Source: Nisaea acidiphila (lineage in GTDB: Bacteria > Pseudomonadota > Alphaproteobacteria > Thalassobaculales > Thalassobaculaceae). Taken from it: a stretch of DNA of 64,000 nt. The translations under genes and the position numbers were made by a program. Each line of letters starts with the position of its first letter. Position 1 is the stretch's first letter. The DNA lies in assembly GCF_024662015.1 (NCBI RefSeq), contig NZ_CP102480.1, forward strand, positions 4,148,501-4,212,500, in the 5' to 3' direction. Positions 52,267 through 61,600 of this stretch are shown here, piece after piece. The notes under the pieces were generated by a model. That model did not search any database and was not told the origin of the DNA. It was given only the letters and a program-made list of their open reading frames with translations.

Positions 52267-53265
52267 ATGACAGAGACAGGCGCACCCCGTAATGCTGCGG
52301 TAGCGGACGCTGCTGCTCCGACGATTGCCGTTCTCGTCCCCTGCTACAATGAGGAAGCGACGGTGGCGAAGGTTGTCGGGGATTTCCAGACGGCCCTGCC
52401 GGGGGCGGAAATCCACGTCTACGACAATAACTCGACCGACCGGACATCGGAGATCGCGGCCTCGGCGGGCGCGATTGTCGGGTTCGAGGGCTTGGCGGGC
52501 AAAGGCAATGTGGTGCGCCGCATGTTCAGCGACGTCGAGGCGGACATCTACGTCCTGGTTGACGGGGACGCGACCTACAGCTCCGAGATGGCGCCGCAGC
52601 TGATCGCAATGTTGACCGAAAAGCATCTCGACATGGTGGTGGGCGCCAGGGTGAGCGAAGAGGCGGAGAGCTATCGCTTCGGTCACCGGTTCGGCAACCT
52701 CGCCTTTACCTCGCTGGTCGCGTGGATCTTCGGCAATCGCTTCACCGACCTCTTTTCCGGCTATCGGGTATTCTCGCGTCGTTTCGTAAAGACCTTCCCG
52801 GCGCTTTCCACCGGTTTCGAGATCGAGACCGAACTGACCGTGCACGCCCTCGAGCTCAATATGCCGATCGGCGAGATCGAGACGCCGTACCTCGCGCGTC
52901 CGGAAGGCTCCACCAGCAAGCTAAACACGATCCGGGACGGTATTCGCATCCTATATACGATCGTCATGATGCTGCGTGATGAGCGCCCGCTCGCCACGTT
53001 CGGACTGACCGGGCTGCTGCTTGTGTTGCTCTCGGTGATCTTAGCGGTGCCTCTCGTGTCCGAATATCTCGCGACCGGCCTTGTGCCGCGACTGCCGACC
53101 GCGATTCTCTGCACCGGCATGATGCTGCTCGGTTGGCTTAGCTGTTTCTGCGGATTGACGCTGGAGTCGCTCCGGTTGGGACGGCGGGAAGCCAAGCGGC
53201 TCGCCTATCTCGCCACCGACGGCGTATCGGCGCTGAAGCGCCGCGCATCCAAGAAGCTGCAATGA
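52267..53265 (+). CDS. GT2 glycosyltransferase, dolichol/undecaprenyl-phosphate sugar synthase type
   Basis: 332 residues. The GT-A core (about 18-230) has 'IAVLVPCYNEEATVAKVV', 'VYDNNSTDRTSEIA' and the DGD-type metal motif in 'VLVDGDATY'. The C-terminal third has two TM helices ('LTGLLLVLLSVILAVPLV', 'ILCTGMMLLGWLSCF'). It should load a sugar onto a polyprenyl phosphate at the cytoplasmic face. Its stop overlaps the next ATG (ATGA), and the next gene starts with a GtrA flippase-like domain, so the pair probably makes and flips a lipid-linked sugar. Confidence 0.92.
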   Translation: MTETGAPRNAAVADAAAPTIAVLVPCYNEEATVAKVVGDFQTALPGAEIHVYDNNSTDRTSEIAASAGAIVGFEGLAGKGNVVRRMFSDVEADIYVLVDGDATYSSEMAPQLIAMLTEKHLDMVVGARVSEEAESYRFGHRFGNLAFTSLVAWIFGNRFTDLFSGYRVFSRRFVKTFPALSTGFEIETELTVHALELNMPIGEIETPYLARPEGSTSKLNTIRDGIRILYTIVMMLRDERPLATFGLTGLLLVLLSVILAVPLVSEYLATGLVPRLPTAILCTGMMLLGWLSCFCGLTLESLRLGRREAKRLAYLATDGVSALKRRASKKLQ

Positions 53266-55928
53266 AGCTGCAGTTCCTGAGCTTCGCCGTGGTCGGAGCG
53301 CTCGGGTTTCTGGTCGATGCGACCGCGCTTCAGCTTTTCCTCAATGTCGCCGGACTCGATCTCTATTCCGCCCGGATCGGCTCTTTCCTCGTCGCGGTGA
53401 CGTTCACCTGGGCGATGAACCGGCACTTCACCTTCGCCTCCGACGATCCGCGGCTGCTGCGCGAATGGTTCCGGTTCCTCAGCGCGAATTCGCTCGGGGC
53501 CGGTGTCAATCTCGGCACCTACGGGATTCTCGTCTGGGCAATCCCGATCGTTGCGGCGCATCCGGTGCTCGGCGTCGCCGCCGGATCGATCGCCGGGCTC
53601 GCGGTGAATTTCCTCGGCTCGCGCTTCTTCGTTTTCCGCGATGTGTCCGGCGGCGACACGGGCAACCGACGGCCTTTGGACCTCTCCGGCGTCCCCTGGC
53701 GACCGGGTGGGGCGCAGGCGTTCGAGTTCTGGCTGCTCGCAGCCGGTGCAGTCTATGCTCTGCTGTGCCTCTCGCCATCCTCCTATGCCATCTCGTTCCA
53801 GGCTTTGGCGCTGGATCCGGTCGGCCTCTTTCTGGGCAAGGCACGGCCGATCCGCAGCGACGAGTACGCGGTCTGGACTCCCTATATCCAGATTGCCGTG
53901 AATAACGGCTTCGCCCGCTTCAACGAGACCTCGCCGTACCTGGAGGACCTCCGGAACTTCAACGCCCTGCCGTTGCGGGACTGGGGGCTGATCTTCAAGC
54001 CGCAGTTCTGGGGTTTCTTCGTCCTCGACCCTGCCTGGGCCTATTCGCTGCATCACGCGATCTTCATCGTGGCTTTTCTCGCCGGATGGCGGCGGCTCTT
54101 TCACCTGCTCGGTTTCGGGTGGAGCGAGGCCACGCTCGCGGCGTTCGTCGTATTCTTCTTTCCCTATACGCAGCTCTGGTGGACGACGACAGGCTCGCTG
54201 CTGGCGGGTTTCCCTTGGCTTATCGTCTGCCTCTTCTGGCAAACCGCCGTCTGGAAGCGTGTGCTGGTCCTATCCTGGCTCAGCGCGAGCTGGCTGATCA
54301 GCCATCTCTATCCGCCAATCGTCGTCACTTGCGCCTTCGCCGGAGTGGTGTTGCTCCTGGCATTCCGCGCGCGAGAAACGCTCCGCCCTTCGATCATCCT
54401 GCCCGGCCTGCTGGGAGCGGCGCTCGGAGCGGCGATTGCTGTGTTCTATTTGCAGGACGCATTCCTGGTGATGTCAAAGACGGTCTATCCGGGCGACCGG
54501 TCCATCGATGGCGGGCAATTGTCTTTCTGGCAGTGGGTCTCGACGTTCCTGCCGGGGCTCGGGACGACGGGCCGGGAGCCGATCGTCAGTACGAGGAATT
54601 ATCTGGAAACCGTTGCGGGCGGGAGTTTTCTGCTGGCGGGCTGCTTCCTGTTCTGCCGCTGGCGGAGCCTGAAAGATCTTGCGTTGTCGAGCGATAACGC
54701 GGTGCGGACGGCTCGCCGGCGTCTGTTAGTGCTGTTTGCCGGTACGGCAGTGATGTCCGTTTGGCTGCTGGTGCCGCTGCCGAGTGAAGCCGGTGCGGTG
54801 CTGCTTTGGGACAAGTTCCTGGCGCCTCGTTTCGTCTTTGCTCTGGGACTTCTATCTCTCTCGATGGCCATGCTGCTTGCTGAACGGCTGGATTTCTCAG
54901 TCACGCCGGCGCGCCTCGGCGTGGCTGCGCTCCTGCTGGCCGGACTCTATGGCGGCTTCAGGTTTAGCTATCAGTCTCAGCCTGACTTCGATGGTCTGGA
55001 AGTCTGGGGGCCGATCCTTTTCCTGCTTGTTTTGGGCGGGGAATCGCTTCTGTTCCGCATGCGTGCTTTCCCTGCCATGCTCGCCGCGAGCGCCTGCGCG
55101 GGCGCCTTGGTATACGGCACTTATAATCCGCTGCAGTCGAGCTATCCGATCTTTCACCGCCCGGACCATCCCGGGGCTGAGGCGTTTCGAAGCTACCAGG
55201 AGGCCAATCCCGAGAACCTGTTGCTGATCCGCGAGGTGCCGGGCTCGATCCTCAATGCGTGGGGCTATCGGTCGGTGCAGCATGTGCTGGTGTCGCCCCA
55301 GCTTGAATTTTTCCGAGAACGTTTCCCGAAACTCCCGGAAAAACAGTTCAACCGCATCTTCAACCGATATGCGCACATCCAACTGACGGACGAGCCGATA
55401 CCCTACGTTCCGATGCCGGCGCCCGGTGTGATCCAGCACGATGTGATCCGTGTTCCGATGGTGGCATTCGAAGCTGGCGGCTCATCGGTGAGTACCGGCG
55501 GAGGGAGAAACGGCCGGGACGTGGCCGGTCTGGAAATCATCGAGATCGCGCCACGCGGAGTGCCTCTGCCCGACGGTGTTGTCGACGACGTCACGTGGGA
55601 CGAAGCCGCGCGAACGATGACCCTGCGAGGCTGGGCGCGGTTCTCCATGCTCGATCCGGACAACCGTCTTCTGGTGCTGGCGCCCGGGGCGGAGAGCGCA
55701 ACGCAGCCGGAACCTGTCTATCGGCCGGATGTTGTGTTCGCTCTCGGAAACGATCAGCGACTTGCCTTTTCAGGATTCACGACGACCGTTCACTTCGGCG
55801 ACGGTAAGGGAAAGCCCGATACTGTATGTATCTGGTCGCGCGACTCGGATCAGAGATTGTTCCGCCTGGGCGGAGCGGTGAAGAACTGGTCCGGTGGGGC
55901 ATGCGAACCCAAGGCCGGAGCTAACTAA
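53262..55928 (+). CDS. GtrA domain fused to a large polytopic GT-C-like protein
   Basis: 888 residues. Residues about 1-125 form a GtrA-type four-helix domain ('FAVVGALGFLVDATALQLFL', 'FTWAMNRHFTF', 'FLSANSLGAGVNLGTYGI', 'NFLGSRFFVF'). GtrA proteins are thought to flip lipid-linked sugars. The rest is a long polytopic membrane region (about 155-610) with large periplasmic loops and a soluble C-terminal part (about 620-888) with no recognised domain ('MTLRGWARFSMLDPDNRLLVLAPG'). The layout suggests flippase plus glycosyltransferase in one chain. Substrate unknown. Confidence 0.8.
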   Translation: MKLQFLSFAVVGALGFLVDATALQLFLNVAGLDLYSARIGSFLVAVTFTWAMNRHFTFASDDPRLLREWFRFLSANSLGAGVNLGTYGILVWAIPIVAAHPVLGVAAGSIAGLAVNFLGSRFFVFRDVSGGDTGNRRPLDLSGVPWRPGGAQAFEFWLLAAGAVYALLCLSPSSYAISFQALALDPVGLFLGKARPIRSDEYAVWTPYIQIAVNNGFARFNETSPYLEDLRNFNALPLRDWGLIFKPQFWGFFVLDPAWAYSLHHAIFIVAFLAGWRRLFHLLGFGWSEATLAAFVVFFFPYTQLWWTTTGSLLAGFPWLIVCLFWQTAVWKRVLVLSWLSASWLISHLYPPIVVTCAFAGVVLLLAFRARETLRPSIILPGLLGAALGAAIAVFYLQDAFLVMSKTVYPGDRSIDGGQLSFWQWVSTFLPGLGTTGREPIVSTRNYLETVAGGSFLLAGCFLFCRWRSLKDLALSSDNAVRTARRRLLVLFAGTAVMSVWLLVPLPSEAGAVLLWDKFLAPRFVFALGLLSLSMAMLLAERLDFSVTPARLGVAALLLAGLYGGFRFSYQSQPDFDGLEVWGPILFLLVLGGESLLFRMRAFPAMLAASACAGALVYGTYNPLQSSYPIFHRPDHPGAEAFRSYQEANPENLLLIREVPGSILNAWGYRSVQHVLVSPQLEFFRERFPKLPEKQFNRIFNRYAHIQLTDEPIPYVPMPAPGVIQHDVIRVPMVAFEAGGSSVSTGGGRNGRDVAGLEIIEIAPRGVPLPDGVVDDVTWDEAARTMTLRGWARFSMLDPDNRLLVLAPGAESATQPEPVYRPDVVFALGNDQRLAFSGFTTTVHFGDGKGKPDTVCIWSRDSDQRLFRLGGAVKNWSGGACEPKAGAN

Positions 55929-56002
55929 CGCGGCTGGTGCGGTGTGGTGCCGATTCCGAGAAGCCGGAACCAACTTCGCTCTGAGACGTTCCCCCAAAGA
56001 GG

Positions 56003-56036
56003 ACGGCCGCATTTCCCCACGCGGCCGTTTCTATTT
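56003..56036 (+). terminator. Terminator after the GT2-GtrA fusion operon
   Basis: ACGGCCGC (56003-56010) pairs with GCGGCCGT (56021-56028) across a 10-base loop and is followed by TTCTATTTT. It lies about 75 bases after the stop. Confidence 0.8.
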
Positions 56037-56179
56037 TGACGGCTCGCAACGAAAATTAACATTTATTATCAGTCTGTTGTGAGCGGATTGGCGCGGCATT
56101 TGAATGTCGCGGAACGGTGCCGAACCGTTTGGCATCCGCTCCTTTCCCGGAGCGAAACCGATGAGAGGGAGTTTCCCTT

Positions 56180-56602
56180 ATGAATGTAGATCAGCTAGGC
56201 AGCGGCTATTTCGATTATGCCGCAATGCGTGACCGCTTCCAGACCAAGGTGACCGAAGCGGATATTGACGGCAGTGGCGGCCTTTCCTTCGCCGAGTTCC
56301 AGGCGCTCAAGGCAGACGCGCCGGCCGGCCCGCCACCAGGTGTCGAGGAACTTAGTGCCGAGGAGCGCTTTTCCAGTTTGGATGCCGACGGCGACGGCGA
56401 AGTGACGTTCGCGGAATTCGAGGCCGCTCGGCCGAATATCGAGCCGCAATTCTCCGCGGAGAGCTTCACCGAGCTGCTGGCAGCGCAGGAAGAAAGCGCG
56501 AACAGCTCCGTCTCCCAGAGCACGACGGACGATCTGCTGAGCCAGTTGCTGGCGCAATTTCAGCAGTCCGGCGCGGATGCTGCTGCCAGGCGGGCCGCTT
56601 AA
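56180..56602 (+). CDS. EF-hand calcium-binding protein, 140 aa
   Basis: Two canonical EF-hand loops: Asp28-Asp30-Ser32-Ser36-Glu39 and Asp68-Asp70-Asp72-Thr76-Glu79, each followed by F-x-E helices. A Pro/Gly linker separates them, and the tail from about 100 is a Ser/Thr/Gln-rich helical end. No signal peptide or other domain is seen, so it is presumably cytoplasmic or exported by an unknown route. Small EF-hand proteins of this type in alphaproteobacteria have no settled role. It has its own AT-rich leader (56041-56070). Confidence 0.85.
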   Translation: MNVDQLGSGYFDYAAMRDRFQTKVTEADIDGSGGLSFAEFQALKADAPAGPPPGVEELSAEERFSSLDADGDGEVTFAEFEAARPNIEPQFSAESFTELLAAQEESANSSVSQSTTDDLLSQLLAQFQQSGADAAARRAA

Positions 56603-56702
56603 TAACGAAGAGTCCGTTCGGGTTATTGAACGAGATGCACCGCGCAGAACGCACGCGGTTGAAGATCCCGCCCCGCAATTGTTTGCGGAGCGTGGCTTTT
56701 GC

Positions 56703-56739
56703 TCTGGAGGAAAGGGGCCGAGAAACGGCCCCGGCTCCA
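56703..56739 (-). terminator. Terminator of the PaiB-like gene
   Basis: GGGGCCG (56713-56719) and CGGCCCC (56725-56731) pair around AGAAA, extended by outer CTGGAG/CTCCAG arms. Read on the minus strand the stem is followed by CCTTT-like bases, a few bases after the stop at 56747. Confidence 0.65.
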
Positions 56740-56746
56740 GGCATTT

Positions 56747-57385
56747 TCAGGACGCCGAGAGCTTCTCGCGGGTGACGATCGAGATCGGTGCTGCGGTGCC
56801 GTCGCGCGCCTCGATGCCGGACATCACGCCTTCCTTATCTGCAGCCGGCCTGTTCTGGCTAAGTTTCCACTTGCCTTCGATGCGGGCGATCGGGATTTCG
56901 AAACCGATAATCCCCTTGAGCTGCGACTGCACGAAAGGTTCCGGAGCGTCGTTGATCCCCCACGGAGCCGCATTCGCGGCCTCATGCATATCTGTCAGCC
57001 GCGAGACCATGTCGCGCAGCCAGTCCGCGTCGTCGTGATAGCTGATCGGGCCATAGGCGTGGACCGCAATATAGTTCCAGGTCGGTACCACCTTGCCGGT
57101 TTCCTGCTTGGTCGCATACCAGTTCGGCGTGATGTAGGCCTCCGGGCCGAGGAACATGGCCAACGCCTCGACGTTCTCGTCCGCGCCCTTAGCCTGCATG
57201 TTCGCCTTCGCCAGATGTCCGGTCAGGGTGCCGAACTCGCCCTTGCTGGTATCGAGAAGCATCGGCACGTGGCTGCCGATCAGCCCGTCCGGGCCGAGTG
57301 TGACGACGGTGCCGAGGGCAATTCGTCGGATCGTCTCATGCAGCACGTCGAGATTCTGTTCGCGGAAATGCGGCGGTACGTACAT
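56747..57385 (-). CDS. FMN-binding negative transcriptional regulator family protein (PaiB-like)
   Basis: Start 57385 with GGAGAGAAGTCC; 212 residues. 'MYVPPHFREQN' is the family start, followed by 'LGTVVTLGPDGLIGSHVPML' (FMN phosphate site region), 'GTLTGHLAKANMQ', 'YITPNWYATKQETGKVVPTWNYIAVHAYG' and 'KLSQNRP'. PaiB-type proteins bind flavin; some repress protease or sporulation genes in Bacillus, but in proteobacteria the role is unclear. It may really be a pyridoxamine-oxidase-fold enzyme. Confidence 0.9.
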   Translation of the reverse strand: MYVPPHFREQNLDVLHETIRRIALGTVVTLGPDGLIGSHVPMLLDTSKGEFGTLTGHLAKANMQAKGADENVEALAMFLGPEAYITPNWYATKQETGKVVPTWNYIAVHAYGPISYHDDADWLRDMVSRLTDMHEAANAAPWGINDAPEPFVQSQLKGIIGFEIPIARIEGKWKLSQNRPAADKEGVMSGIEARDGTAAPISIVTREKLSAS

Positions 57386-57455
57386 GGACTTCTCTCCTGA
57401 AATGCGAACGGCCGGCACGGGATGTGCCGGCCGCGCTATTGGACGCGTAACTGCG

Positions 57456-58895
57456 TCAGATCGGAAGTGTATAGGCGGTTTTCACCGTTGTGTAGAATTC
57501 GGCTGCATATCTGCCCTGCTCGCGCGAGCCGTAGCTGGAGCCTTTCCGGCCTCCGAAAGGTACGTGGTAGTCGACGCCCGCCGTCGGCAGGTTGACCATG
57601 ACCATGCCGGCTTCGGAATTGCGCTTGAAGTCGCTGGCGTATTTCAGGCTCGAGGTGCAGATACCGGAGGAGAGGCCGAAGCTGGTATCGTTGGCGACCG
57701 CCAAAGCCTCGTCGTAATCCTTCACCCGGATCACGCTCGCCACCGGACCGAACACTTCCTCGCGGTTGATGCGCATCGCATTGGTGGTCTCGGTGAAAAG
57801 CGCCGGCTGCAGATAGAAGCCCGGGGTCTCGCGGTTGAGGCGCTCGCCGCCCCAGGCGAGCTTGGCACCTTCGTCCTTGCCGATCTGGATGTATTTCTCG
57901 TCCTGCGCCAGCTGGCTCTCGTCGACCACCGGACCGATATGTGTGCCGTCTTTCAGCGCGTCGTCGACATTGAGGCTCTTCAGCTTCTCGATGCAGGCGG
58001 CGACGAACTTGTCGTGGATGCCCTCGGTAACGATCAGGCGCGAGGAGGCGGTGCAGCGCTGGCCGGTGGAGAAGAAGGCGCCGTTGACGGAAACGTCGAC
58101 GGCAGTCGCGAGATCGGCGTCGTCGAGCACCACCATCGGGTTCTTGCCGCCCATCTCGAGCTGGTACTTCTTCATCGTCGCCGAGCATTTCGCCGCGACA
58201 TGGGCGCCGGTCGAGACCGAGCCGGTGAAGGTGACCGCGTTGATCCTGGTGCTGGAGAGGATCGTCTCGCCGACGGTGCCGCCGCTGCCCATGACCAGAT
58301 TGAGGACGCCGTCCGGCAGACCGGCCTTCTTCAGGATGTCGACCAGGGCCCAGGCGCAGCCCGGAACCAGGCCGGCCGGCTTGAAGACGACCGTGTTGCC
58401 GTAGCAGAGCGCCGGCGCGATCTTCCAGGCCGGGATCGCGATCGGGAAATTCCAGGGAGTGATGATGCCGACCACGCCGACCGGTTCGCGGGTAATCTCG
58501 ACATCGAGGCCCGGGCGGGTGGAGGCAAGCTTCTCGCCCGAGAGCCGCAGGCATTCGCCGGCGAAGAAATCGAAAATCTGTGCGGCGCGGATGGTCTCAC
58601 CGATGCCCTCGGCCAGCGTCTTGCCTTCCTCGCGGGAGAGCAGGCGGCCGAGTTCGTCCTTGCGCGCCATGATTTCGGCCGAGGCGGCAGCGAGGATATC
58701 GTGGCGTTGCTGAATCGGGCTGCGGGCCCAGGGATGCGAGGCAGCGACGGCGGCATCGATCGCCTGCTCCGTAGCGGCGGCATCGGCCATCGCGAACTGG
58801 CCGACCACGTCGTTCGTGTTGGACGGGTTGATGTTGTCGCTGGCGTTGCCGCCTTCGACCCAGTCGCCGGCGATCAGATTGCGGTGCAAAGTCAT
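57456..58895 (-). CDS. NAD(P)-dependent aldehyde dehydrogenase (2,5-dioxovalerate / alpha-ketoglutaric semialdehyde-like)
   Basis: 479 residues with the ALDH superfamily motifs: 'ITPWNFPIAIPAWKIAPAL', 'FTGSVSTG' for the cofactor, 'LEMGGKNPM' with the general-base Glu, and catalytic Cys in 'FSTGQRCTASSRLIV' near residue 280. 'PVGVVGIITPWNFP' and 'EVFGPVASVIRVKDYDEAL' are also typical. The 'GQRCTASSR' form resembles ketoglutaric semialdehyde dehydrogenases of sugar-acid and proline pathways. It oxidises an aldehyde to its acid; the substrate is unproven. Confidence 0.93.
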   Translation of the reverse strand: MTLHRNLIAGDWVEGGNASDNINPSNTNDVVGQFAMADAAATEQAIDAAVAASHPWARSPIQQRHDILAAASAEIMARKDELGRLLSREEGKTLAEGIGETIRAAQIFDFFAGECLRLSGEKLASTRPGLDVEITREPVGVVGIITPWNFPIAIPAWKIAPALCYGNTVVFKPAGLVPGCAWALVDILKKAGLPDGVLNLVMGSGGTVGETILSSTRINAVTFTGSVSTGAHVAAKCSATMKKYQLEMGGKNPMVVLDDADLATAVDVSVNGAFFSTGQRCTASSRLIVTEGIHDKFVAACIEKLKSLNVDDALKDGTHIGPVVDESQLAQDEKYIQIGKDEGAKLAWGGERLNRETPGFYLQPALFTETTNAMRINREEVFGPVASVIRVKDYDEALAVANDTSFGLSSGICTSSLKYASDFKRNSEAGMVMVNLPTAGVDYHVPFGGRKGSSYGSREQGRYAAEFYTTVKTAYTLPI

Positions 58896-58999
58896 GGATG
58901 TTCCCTCTCTTTCGCCGGCGCTACGCGCGCCGGCCTTGATCCGGGGACGGAGCTTACTGGGGATTTATGGTCAATCAAGAGCGGAGGGTCGCTCCCGAC

Positions 59000-59608
59000 C
59001 TATTGGTCCGGCTTCTTGCCTAGGAGCTCGAACTCATAGCGGATGGAGGGGAGCTTGCCTTCACCCCTCGGCCGTGCGGGCTTCACGGCGCGAAGGTCGG
59101 CAACCATCTCGTTGACGAAATTCCGCTCCATATCCACCCGGTCCATGAGCCGCTGATGGTCGGCGATGTCCGCTCCGGCGCGCTTGCGGCCGACCTTGTA
59201 GCGCACCCGTTCGATATCCCAATCGCCGCGGTAGCCGTAATCGGCGAAATGGTACCAAGGCTGACTGAAATAGCGCAGTGCAAAGACCGACATTCCGCGC
59301 ACATGGGTCGGGTCGCCCCAGGCGCCGTCGCTGCCGATGTGCGGCATTGCGGCGGTGAGCAAGGCGCCGTCTGTCGCGACCCGGTGCAGTTCCTCCATCA
59401 ACGGCAAGATGTTCCGGATATGCTCCAGAATGTGTGAGGCCTTGAATTCGGAAATGCTGTTGTCTTCCAGCGGCAGCCTGTTTTCGCCGCAACTCTCGAG
59501 GTCGAAAACGACATCCACACCCGGCCCGTCCCGGAAGTCGAGATTGACCCAGCCTTCGGTCGGCGAGCTGCCGCATCCAATGTTCAGTTTCTGCAATGAG
59601 TTGGGCAT
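59000..59608 (-). CDS. Class I SAM-dependent methyltransferase, paralogue A
   Basis: 202 residues. Motif I 'KLNIGCGSSPTEGWVNLDF', acidic 'DVVFDLESCG', then 'SHILEHIRNILPLMEELHRV' (post-I), as in the Methyltransf_11/FkbM-distant group. Its sequence is close to the gene at 61601 for about 180 residues, including 'HVRGMSV' and 'RYFSQP', though the C-termini differ. The upstream base context (CCGGAGTCCG then ATG) is also nearly the same. It methylates an unknown acceptor, perhaps a sugar made by the transferase next to it. Confidence 0.85.
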   Translation of the reverse strand: MPNSLQKLNIGCGSSPTEGWVNLDFRDGPGVDVVFDLESCGENRLPLEDNSISEFKASHILEHIRNILPLMEELHRVATDGALLTAAMPHIGSDGAWGDPTHVRGMSVFALRYFSQPWYHFADYGYRGDWDIERVRYKVGRKRAGADIADHQRLMDRVDMERNFVNEMVADLRAVKPARPRGEGKLPSIRYEFELLGKKPDQ

Positions 59609-59743
59609 TCACGGACTCCGGTGGGCTGGTCAATTCGGCGGTGCGACTATCCATCAATCGGAGAACCGGGCTCAAGAGGATATGAGAGTAAGAGCACCGG
59701 ATCGCGATTTCGTTCGTTCGTCCCTTGGTTGGGCGGTAGACGC

Positions 59744-61594
59744 CTATCTCAGCACAGTCGTCATGAACTCGGCGAACGGCGCGCGCATGTTCTGATTGCG
59801 CCAGACCGTCGACAGGTTTTCCCGTGCGGTTTCGCCCAGCTCGAGCGAACGGCGGCGATCTCCAAGGAGCTTGGCGGCCCGCTCAGCATAGTCGGACGGT
59901 TGTGGGACGAGATCTGTCTCGAGACCAAGTGCCGTCAGTACTGCGGCGGCAAGCCGCGCGCGGAGGCAGCGCGCATCGGTCGTCAGGACCGGAACTCCCG
60001 CGTTTGCAGCGTGCAGAACGGAGTTGAAGCCCGAAAAGGTCGGGCTGTCCAAGTAGAGATCGGCTTCCTGGAGGAGAGATGCGTATTCCTCCGGCCTGGT
60101 CCGTTCCCGTAAATCGAAGACCTGCTCGGGGTCGTGGCCATGTTTCGCGAAATGGGAGAATAGGCGGCTTATGTATCTTTGAACGGTAATGTCGTCCCCC
60201 GCCTTGACCACGATAATGCGGCAGTCGTCGGCCGTCTCGACGATCCGGCGCAAGGTCTCGTCGAAGTCAGGGAGGAACTTGAAAAGGCTCTGACAGATGA
60301 TCGCTGTCGGCCGTCCGCTCGGGATCTTCAAGCGTGGGGCCGATCGCGGCTCGGAAAGCTCCGCTCCAAGTCCGGGCATACGGAACAGGGTTTCGGAATA
60401 CTGGCCTTCGGCGCCGGGCGGATCGAGAAATTCCGAACCGACAAAGTAATCGATTGTCGAGAGTCCGCTGGTGACTGGATGTCCCCAGCTGTTTACCTGT
60501 ATCGGTGCCAGGCGGTGATTTGCCAGAAAGAGCGCCGCAGGATCGATTCCGATTTCGGGATAGAGAAGGACCTGATGGCCGCTGGCATGAATGATCTCCA
60601 GCCATTCGGACCAGGGTTTCGGTCCGGAAACGACGGTATCGAAGCAGGCACGATCCTGTTCTCTCGCAGCTCCGTTCAGGTCGTACAGAGTGGCCGCTAT
60701 GCCGGCATCCCGCAGCGCTTCACTCCACCACCGGCCGATCGCCTCCCATACCGAGTGCTCTCCGACGCAGCCGGAGACAATCGCGACCCGGCAGGGACCG
60801 CGCAACTTTGACGGCCTGCCTCCGGTTCGTGCGTGGAAGGCGCCCGACGAGACCTGACGGATGGTGGCATCGCCGAAGCGCTGCATGAACTCCTTGTCTT
60901 CGATCCCGGCGTAGGCGAGATAGAAGAGGCGCCGCACGCCCACCTCGCTCTGTGGATCAGGAAGAAGCGGTGCATCCTGCAGCTCGGTCAGTGCCGATTT
61001 CAGAGTTCCGGTGATCCGGTCCCGCTGCTCGATGCTGTCGAAGCCGGGCGGAAGGCAAGCGGAGATCCGTTTCCAGGGTGTTCGAAGGTCGCCTGGCAAG
61101 GCAGCGAGGCGCGAGACGATTGCCAATGCCTTTTCCGGTGCACCGGACTTTGAGGTTCGGTTGCCGATCCGGCTCCAGGCGTTCGCAGAGGCCGGGTCGA
61201 CCGCCAGAAGTCGCTGGTCCAGTACGCTTCCTTCGCTCGTAAGGCGGTCCCGTCCGAAGACGGAGGCGGCGAGGCTTTCCAGAATCTCGCGCTGGGTGGG
61301 CGCGATGCTGAGCGCCCGCCTCAGGACGGTGTCTTTTTCATCTTCCGAGAGCAACTTGGAGCGATTGTAAATCGGCTGCCACTTTTCCGGAGCGCAGATG
61401 GATGCGCGCCGGAAACATGGGGCTGGGTTCCTGCCGAGGAAGACGCATGCGATCGCCGCGATCATCCAGGCCTCGCTCGAAACACCGTCCTGTTGAAGGT
61501 GTTGCGAACATAGTTCGAGTGCACGTCCGGCGGAGCCGGGACCGGCTTCGAGCAGCCGGCGGGCTTCGTACAATAAGTCCGGACGCGATTGCAT
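59744..61594 (-). CDS. OGT/SPINDLY-like glycosyltransferase (GT41 family)
   Basis: 616 residues. The first 200 or so are helical, TPR-like ('ARRLLEAGPGSAGRALELCSQHLQQDG'). The catalytic half has 'VNSWGHPVTSGLSTIDYFVGSEFLDPPG' (typical of bacterial GT41), 'FRMPGLG', 'ICQSLFKFLPDFDETLRRIVE' and 'LYLDSPTFSGFNSVLHAANAGVPVLTTDA', which are GT-B UDP-sugar-site blocks. It should transfer a sugar such as GlcNAc onto protein Ser/Thr or another acceptor. It lies 6 bases after paralogous methyltransferase B and 135 before methyltransferase A in one minus-strand run. Confidence 0.85.
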   Translation of the reverse strand: MQSRPDLLYEARRLLEAGPGSAGRALELCSQHLQQDGVSSEAWMIAAIACVFLGRNPAPCFRRASICAPEKWQPIYNRSKLLSEDEKDTVLRRALSIAPTQREILESLAASVFGRDRLTSEGSVLDQRLLAVDPASANAWSRIGNRTSKSGAPEKALAIVSRLAALPGDLRTPWKRISACLPPGFDSIEQRDRITGTLKSALTELQDAPLLPDPQSEVGVRRLFYLAYAGIEDKEFMQRFGDATIRQVSSGAFHARTGGRPSKLRGPCRVAIVSGCVGEHSVWEAIGRWWSEALRDAGIAATLYDLNGAAREQDRACFDTVVSGPKPWSEWLEIIHASGHQVLLYPEIGIDPAALFLANHRLAPIQVNSWGHPVTSGLSTIDYFVGSEFLDPPGAEGQYSETLFRMPGLGAELSEPRSAPRLKIPSGRPTAIICQSLFKFLPDFDETLRRIVETADDCRIIVVKAGDDITVQRYISRLFSHFAKHGHDPEQVFDLRERTRPEEYASLLQEADLYLDSPTFSGFNSVLHAANAGVPVLTTDARCLRARLAAAVLTALGLETDLVPQPSDYAERAAKLLGDRRRSLELGETARENLSTVWRNQNMRAPFAEFMTTVLR

Positions 61595-61600
61595 CTAACG

